NCBI GenBank assembly: GCA_964390645.1
Contig: CAYMLL010000412.1
Location: 1 to 5,668, forward strand
DNA length: 5,668 nt
DNA from: CAYMLL01 sp964390645
Lineage (GTDB): Bacteria; Planctomycetota; UBA8108
Direction of reading: 5' to 3'
Shown here: one piece after another, positions 5,541 to 5,668 of the stretch
Position numbering within the stretch: position 1 is the stretch's first letter
Layout of the letters: each line of letters opens with the position of its first letter
Notes under the pieces: generated by a model
The model's input: the letters and a program-made list of their open reading frames with translations, nothing else
Database searches by the model: none
What the model was told of the DNA's origin: nothing
Translations under genes and position numbers: made by a program

Positions 5541-5668
5541 ATGTCGGTGTGGAGGGAGGTGATCAGGAAGGCGGCAGTCAAGATCGATTCGAACGGATAC
5601 CATCACTTGACCGAGAATCGTGTCGATGACGCCAGCGTCGTGGGGGAGCTGCTGAGTCAGTTCAGCGC
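5541..5668 (+). CDS. Partial hypothetical protein running off the right edge
   Basis: A frame with ATG at 5541 stays open to the end of the window (at least 42 codons). It reads MSVWREVIRKAAVKIDSNGY, then HHLTENRVDDASVVGELLSQ. About three quarters of third codon positions from 5568 on are G or C, as expected for coding DNA in this window, and the composition is protein-like. I do not recognise the family. The ATG has no good ribosome binding site. It is divergent from IS66 tnpA, with only 20 bases between the two starts, so its 5' end may belong to the IS element and the true start may be further in (for example GTG at 5559). It could also be a chance open frame in the IS66 upstream region. 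Confidence 0.35.
   Translation, partial: MSVWREVIRKAAVKIDSNGYHHLTENRVDDASVVGELLSQFS

Overview
The window comes from a GC-rich bacterium. The mix of genes (a large S41-type protease with ankyrin repeats, a bacterial leucine-rich-repeat tail, a formylglycine-generating-enzyme-like fragment, IS66 and an rve-type integrase) is what I associate with Planctomycetota or Myxococcota/Deltaproteobacteria-like genomes. No marker gene fixes the lineage, so this is a weak inference.

Layout. Positions 1-300 hold a compact tRNA-Ala(CGC) unit with its own sigma70-like promoter, an encoded CCA end and a strong intrinsic terminator. From about 490 to 1435 lies a decayed integrase/transposase (helix-turn-helix plus DDE core) that has lost about 25 residues between its second Asp and its Glu. 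From 1563 to 4286 is the one large intact gene. It encodes a predicted exported protein of 907 residues with a signal peptide, a low-complexity linker, an unrecognised N-terminal domain, three ankyrin repeats, a PDZ-like segment and a C-terminal S41 (C-terminal-processing/tricorn-like) peptidase domain.

Downstream, 4287-4593 contains the tail of a leucine-rich-repeat protein and the first part of an FGE/SUMF1 domain in a different frame, probably one broken gene. The minus strand from 5534 to 4688 is an internally deleted IS66 element. It has a tnpA start with a perfect ribosome binding site, and a zinc-finger segment joined to the transposase C-terminus with two in-frame stop codons. A short plus-strand frame opens at 5541 and runs off the right edge.

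Reading as a whole: this looks like an accessory segment just downstream of a tRNA gene, where mobile elements and broken genes surround one well-preserved exported ankyrin-S41 protein. That protein is the only part with likely current function besides the tRNA. I see no CRISPR array, no toxin-antitoxin pair and no recognisable defence operon.
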